Assembly: GCF_002027555.1 (NCBI RefSeq)
Contig: NZ_MXAP01000151.1
Span: 1 to 10,423 of the forward strand
Length of the DNA stretch: 10,423 nt
Direction: 5' to 3'
From: Moraxella equi
GTDB lineage: Bacteria; Pseudomonadota; Gammaproteobacteria; Pseudomonadales; Moraxellaceae
The translations under genes were made by a program, and so were the position numbers. Positions within the stretch are counted from its first letter, which is position 1. Each line of letters starts with the position of its first letter. A model generated the notes under the pieces. It was not told where the DNA came from. It did no database searches and worked only from the letters and a program-made list of their open reading frames with translations. Below, one piece after another: positions 7,505 through 10,423 of this stretch.

Positions 7505-7957
7505 GAACAAGCAGGCACAATCATTAATGGATTTGCTCAGCAAAGCCGAGCAGAACTACAACACAGCCAAGGGCAACTACAACAAAGCGAAGGCTGGCTA
7601 TCAGAGCACCATCGTCAAGCAACAGCAGATGATATCGCACTTAGAGCAACAGCTGACACAAAAAGACAGCGAGATTTTGACCTTGCAGACTGCCTTGATA
7701 GAGCTAACCGAGCAGGTGGAGAGTTGGTCGATGATGCTTGGGAATTTACAAGACAATGCGACATGGCTAAACAGTCAATTAAAACCATTAGAGACAAGGT
7801 TGTAACGCTAAAGCTCTACCGTGCGGATACAGAGGAAGCTCTTACAGAAGATGACATGCAAAAACTGGCGTATGACACGCCCATCATGGAGCTGACCCCC
7901 ATGGTGACTTACGCACTAAATCATAAAAAAGACAAAGATCATGCAATGAAAAGATGA
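7505..7957 (+). pseudogene. Open frame of 150 codons without a normal start; possible 3' remnant of a mobilisation-type gene
   Basis: This frame is open from just after a TAA at 7502 to the TGA at 7955-7957, but has no ATG or GTG near its beginning; the first usable starts are TTG 7724 or an ATG about 12 codons later. The product is polar, rich in Gln, Arg, Asp and Ala (for example QQSRAELQHSQGQLQQSEGW, ADTKRQRDFDLADCLDRANR), and ends in KKDKDHAMKR. It looks like the C-terminal tail of a longer protein that lost its front. A second open frame is nested inside it (7527-7805). ColE1- and RSF1010-type plasmids nest small mob genes inside the relaxase gene in another frame, so a relaxase tail is one possible reading. 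I do not recognise the sequence itself, and a short gene starting at 7724 is an alternative. Confidence 0.35.
7527..7805 (+). CDS. Small coiled-coil protein of unknown function (possible MobB/MobD-like)
   Basis: A 92-residue frame starting with ATG at 7527. The N-terminal third carries an Asn/Tyr/Lys-rich stretch with an internal near-repeat (NYNTAKGNYNKAKAGYQ). About residues 30-85 show heptad spacing of hydrophobic residues typical of a coiled coil (MISHLEQQLTQKDSEILTLQ, then TALIELTEQVESW). It has no membrane segment and no signal peptide. The ribosome site is weak: an AGG lies about 11 bases upstream. It lies wholly inside the other open frame 7505-7957. Short coiled-coil accessory proteins nested in relaxase genes occur on mobilisable plasmids, which is the only functional hint. 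Either this frame or the overlapping one may be a by-product of the other. Confidence 0.4.
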   Translation: MDLLSKAEQNYNTAKGNYNKAKAGYQSTIVKQQQMISHLEQQLTQKDSEILTLQTALIELTEQVESWSMMLGNLQDNATWLNSQLKPLETRL

Positions 7958-7988
7958 GTGGGCGTTTGACGGTCATGTTAAGATTGCA

Positions 7989-8017
7989 TTGACTTTAAAA
8001 TTAGTTTAATTTAAGAT
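7989..8017 (+). promoter_or_regulatory. Candidate promoter of the AAA_14/DUF4143 ATPase gene
   Basis: TTGACT (7989-7994, 5 of 6) is separated by exactly 17 bases from TAAGAT (8012-8017, 4 of 6). The start would be near 8024, about 23 bases before the ATG. The -10 lies inside the left arm of the large palindrome, so a protein bound there would block this promoter. Confidence 0.5.
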
Positions 8018-8036
8018 GTAATCTTAAATTAAACTA
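8002..8036. promoter_or_regulatory. Perfect 35-bp palindrome (16-bp arms, GTA centre): probable operator
   Basis: TAGTTTAATTTAAGAT (8002-8017) is the exact reverse complement of ATCTTAAATTAAACTA (8021-8036) around GTA. The left arm contains the candidate -10, the centre is near the expected transcription start, and the right arm touches the Shine-Dalgarno AGGA (8036-8039). This is where an autoregulatory operator would lie. If transcription instead comes from upstream, the RNA would form a 16-bp hairpin next to the ribosome site. No T-run follows, so a terminator is unlikely. Confidence 0.75.
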
Positions 8037-8046
8037 GGATTTATTC

Positions 8047-9279
8047 ATGTACATTCCCCGTCATTTACATCACATGCTAACAAAGCTCATCGCTCAGTTT
8101 CCTGCGGTCATGGTTACAGGGGCAAGACAAGTGGGCAAATCCACGTTGCTACAACACATCGCCCGTGAACAAGAAGAGAGGTATGATTATGTAACCTTTG
8201 ATGACCCCATGCTCTTTATGATGAATCACACAGGGCGTTTGGTGTTAGATGAAGTGCAATACGCCCCTAAGCTGTTTTCGGTCTTAAAACTGCACATTGA
8301 TGAGAAAAAGCAAAATGGTCTGTTTTTGTTGTCAGGCTCGCAAGCATTTAGCCTCATGGAGCATGTCAATGAGAGTCTAGCAGGGCGTGTGGCGGTGCTA
8401 AGACTGCTTGGTTTGTCTTATCGTGAGATTCGGGGTGTTGAGTTCTTTGAGGGGTTTGTGCCAACAGAGGCGTATTTAAAAGCCTATGAATCTGCTATGG
8501 ATAGACAAGAGCAGACCACAGATGACAAGCGCAGTCCTGACACGCTATGGCAGATGATTCACAAAGGACAAATGCCAAGGCTTTATGAGCAAGAAACGCA
8601 TTGGGAGGTTTATTATGCTTCTTATGTCAGTACCTACCTACAAAGAGATGTCCGTCACATTGCCAACATCAGGGATTTAAATGACTTTACTCGCTTTATG
8701 ACAGCAGTGGCCGCACGAAGTGGTGAGCTGTTAAATTACAATAACATCGCCCAAGAGGTGGGCGTGTCTGTGGACACCATCAAACGTTGGATTGCCATTT
8801 TAGAGACCTCAGGCATTGTATATCTACTAAAACCTTATCACCATAATCACTTAAAAAGAGCAATAAAAACCCCAAAAATCTACATGCTAGACACAGGGCT
8901 CATGGCATACCTAACCAAGTGGCTGACCCCAGAGGTGTTGCAACATGGGGCTAAAAATGGGTAGTTCTTTGAGAGCTTTGTGGTGGCGGAGATTTTAAAA
9001 TCCTTCTACAATCAGGGCATTGAACCGCCTGTTTATTTTTATCGAGACACCAACCAAAAAGAGATTGACATCATCATAGAGCAAGACGGTGTCATCTACC
9101 CTGTGGAGATAAAAATGACCGCCAAACCCACCAAAAAACACGCCACACACTTTAACACCCTAAAAGAGCAACTGCCAGCTGACGAGATTGGTGTTGGTAT
9201 AGGCGTCATCATCAATCAATACCCAAATAAACTGTGGCTTGATAAGGAGTTGGTGGCGTTGCCTGTGGGGTATTTGTAA
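8047..9279 (+). pseudogene. AAA_14/DUF4143 ATPase gene interrupted by an in-frame TAG
   Basis: Two open pieces (8047-8964 and 8965-9279) lie in the same frame and are split only by TAG at 8962-8964; together they make 410 codon positions, a full family length. Walker A is GARQVGKST (25-33) and Walker B LVLDE (65-69). LLSGSQAFSLM is sensor-like, and a winged-helix-like segment contains YNNIAQEVGVSVDTIKRWI. The TAG falls within NG*FFESFVVAEILKSF, where relatives read NGAFFE. After it comes a PD-(D/E)xK nuclease-like fold with E339, D341, E354 and K356 (YPVEIK). The family is widespread, usually solitary and of unsettled role, with proposed DNA-linked or defence functions. The stretch between FDDP and Walker B seems shorter than usual. 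AGGA (8036-8039) fits the ATG. It is likely a recent pseudogene, or a truncated 305-residue protein lacking the nuclease-like part. Confidence 0.85.
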
Positions 9280-9306
9280 AACACCACCCCAAACAACCCA
9301 CATAAA

Positions 9307-9334
9307 ACGCCCCCAAACCTAAATTTGAGGGCGT
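9307..9334 (-). terminator. Terminator of the RTX-type gene
   Basis: An 11-bp stem with one mismatch (9307-9317 with 9324-9334) around a 6-base loop. Read on the minus strand it is GC-rich and followed by TTTTATG. It lies 27 bp beyond the RTX stop codon. On the plus strand there is no T-run, so it mainly serves the minus-strand gene, though the convergent ATPase gene ends 27 bp before it. Confidence 0.65.
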
Positions 9335-9360
9335 AAGATAAAACACAAGTAAAGTCAAAC

Positions 9361-10423
9361 TTAAATAATTGTCGTACCACCCTCTGTGGTGAGGGTCTTA
9401 AATTCCTCCATTAGTGCCAAAGACACATCGAGTGCTTTGTTAAAGCCGTCAATGTCTGTATGGGTGGCAGTTTTACTTGACTTGAACAGACCAAGTAGCT
9501 CTGTGGCACTAATGCTACCGCCGTCAGCAAAGCTGATATTGATGTCAGCATTATCGCCTCCTGTAAAGAAGTCTTTGATGGTCAGCTTATCAGTGCTTCC
9601 AGATACTTTTAGAATAAGGTCATTATTCATCTTGGTAAGACCCCTGCCAACTTGGTTAAAGCTTATGCCATCAAAGTAGATGTTGTCATAGCCACCGCCT
9701 GTATTAACGATGGTGTCTTTGCCAAAACCTTTGGTAAAGTAGTATAGGTCATTGCCACTGCCACCGATAAGCCTGTCATTGCCACTGCCACCGATGAGAA
9801 TGTCATGTCCTGCTTTGCCATCTAAGGTGTCTGCCCCTGCTAAGCCCTGTAATTGGTCATGATCGTCTGTGCCATAAAGCTTGTTGGCACGAGCATCTCC
9901 GATGATGTGATTGTCTTTTGAGATGGTTAGCGGTGCATTATCATGGACATCTGGACTTACGGCAGGTGGCAGAGCTGATTCATCAGACTTTGTTGGCACT
10001 TCTTTACCAAACAACTCATAGATTCTCTTGTAATCAATCTGACCGCCTGTCTCAAACTTGATGGTCTCGATAATGCTGTCGGCACTGCCAAAGAAGTCTT
10101 TTAGCGTTACTTGATTGGTGGTGCTACCATTGACTCGCAGTATCAAATCATTGCCTGACATCAAAAGAGTGGAACCTACCTGATTAAAGGTAATGCCATT
10201 GCCAAACACCAGCGTGTCATTACCACCTTTATCAATGATGGTGTCAACGCCTTTTGTGTAGACAAACGTATTATCGGCGGTTGTGCCTCTTAAGGTGTCA
10301 TTGCCTTGGGTGTCTTTGATGGTATCACCGATGGCAACAGGGGCTGATGGAGATGTCTCTGTGGGCTTATCCACTGTGGCACCAGCAATGCTAAGGTTGA
10401 TATACGTCCCTGCACTGTGATTA
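9361..10423 (-). CDS. RTX-type calcium-binding protein, C-terminal 353 residues, cut by window end
   Basis: The frame is open from the right edge of the window to the TAA at 9361-9363. A GTG at 10372-10374 could be taken as a start, but the frame continues upstream (NHSAGTYINLSIAGATV) and no ribosome site precedes the GTG, so this is the tail of a larger protein. A block of about five glycine/aspartate nonapeptides (LYGTDDHDQ, LDGKAGHDI, LIGGSGNDR, LIGGSGNDL; DNA about 9740-9885) is the RTX calcium-binding beta-roll. Two copies of a haemolysin-related module (HCBP_related type) flank it: FNQVGSTLL...NDLILRV...LKDFF and FNQVGRGLT...NDLILKV...IKDFF. Such proteins leave by type I secretion with a C-terminal signal. 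Whether this is a toxin, enzyme or adhesin depends on the missing N-terminus. No acyltransferase or exporter gene is visible. Confidence 0.85.
   Translation of the reverse strand, partial: NHSAGTYINLSIAGATVDKPTETSPSAPVAIGDTIKDTQGNDTLRGTTADNTFVYTKGVDTIIDKGGNDTLVFGNGITFNQVGSTLLMSGNDLILRVNGSTTNQVTLKDFFGSADSIIETIKFETGGQIDYKRIYELFGKEVPTKSDESALPPAVSPDVHDNAPLTISKDNHIIGDARANKLYGTDDHDQLQGLAGADTLDGKAGHDILIGGSGNDRLIGGSGNDLYYFTKGFGKDTIVNTGGGYDNIYFDGISFNQVGRGLTKMNNDLILKVSGSTDKLTIKDFFTGGDNADINISFADGGSISATELLGLFKSSKTATHTDIDGFNKALDVSLALMEEFKTLTTEGGTTII
9751..9804. repeat. Two tandem 27-bp repeats coding RTX nonapeptides
   Basis: Units 9751-9777 and 9778-9804 share ATTGCCACTGCCACCGAT and GTC ends, differing at only a few bases. 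Each encodes nine residues of the LIGGSGND type. The high identity suggests recent duplication or gene conversion of the calcium-binding repeat. Confidence 0.7.

Noticed and set aside
7170..7505. Expected leucine tRNA after secG
   Set aside because: I looked for acceptor and T-arm signatures (GGTTCRANTCC-like) on both strands and found none.
7332..7520. 62-codon minus-strand frame
   Set aside because: No ribosome site, no recognisable protein character, and it crosses the inverted repeat and hairpin.
7615..7797. 60-codon minus-strand frame
   Set aside because: It is the complement shadow of the plus-strand frames at 7505-7957.
8002..8036. Palindrome as a rho-independent terminator
   Set aside because: The stem is AT-only apart from a few bases and no T-run follows; its position on the promoter fits an operator better.
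10372..10374. GTG as the real start of the RTX-type protein
   Set aside because: The frame stays open upstream to the window edge and no Shine-Dalgarno precedes the GTG; RTX repeats normally sit at the end of longer proteins.
1..10423. CRISPR array, rRNA, integrase, transposase or phage genes
   Set aside because: No regularly spaced repeats, rRNA-like sequence, or recombinase motifs were seen on either strand.

Overview
The window looks like chromosomal DNA of a Moraxellaceae gammaproteobacterium, most likely Moraxella or a close relative. This rests on a PilB of the Pseudomonas/Acinetobacter/Moraxella type beside a tpiA-secG pair, a moderately AT-rich composition with AT-rich intergenic DNA, and the general look of the accessory genes. 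Genus is inferred from gene content, not from a database search.

Left part (1-4031) is an iron-siderophore locus. An exported Fes/PfeE-like siderophore esterase (minus strand, cut by the window start) lies downstream of a FhuA-like TonB-dependent siderophore receptor (minus). A PchR-like AraC regulator is divergent from the receptor (plus). The 104-bp regulator/receptor gap holds two face-to-face sigma70-type promoters, each with 17-bp spacing, and a Fur-box-like sequence lying over both. The likely logic is that Fur represses both genes when iron is plentiful, the regulator senses the loaded siderophore, the receptor imports it, and the periplasmic esterase cleaves it. No siderophore synthesis gene is visible, which would fit use of other organisms' siderophores.

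Middle part (4032-7169) is housekeeping. A bidirectional terminator separates the regulator from pilB (type IV pilus extension ATPase, minus). pilB is divergent from tpiA-secG (glycolysis; Sec translocon), whose promoter has an extended -10. pilC and pilD are not next to pilB.

Right part (7170-10423) looks accessory. After secG there is about 340 bp without a convincing gene, containing a perfect 10-bp inverted repeat and a small hairpin. A short stretch follows that is open in two overlapping frames and may be a plasmid-mobilisation-like remnant. Next is an AAA_14/DUF4143 ATPase interrupted by one in-frame TAG, with a perfect 16-bp-arm palindrome on its promoter. Finally, on the minus strand, comes the C-terminal part of an RTX-type calcium-binding protein whose start lies outside the window. 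The likeliest points of new biology are the palindromic operator of the ATPase, the nested open frames, and the pairing of an enterobactin-type esterase with a hydroxamate-type receptor. None of these is proven from sequence alone.
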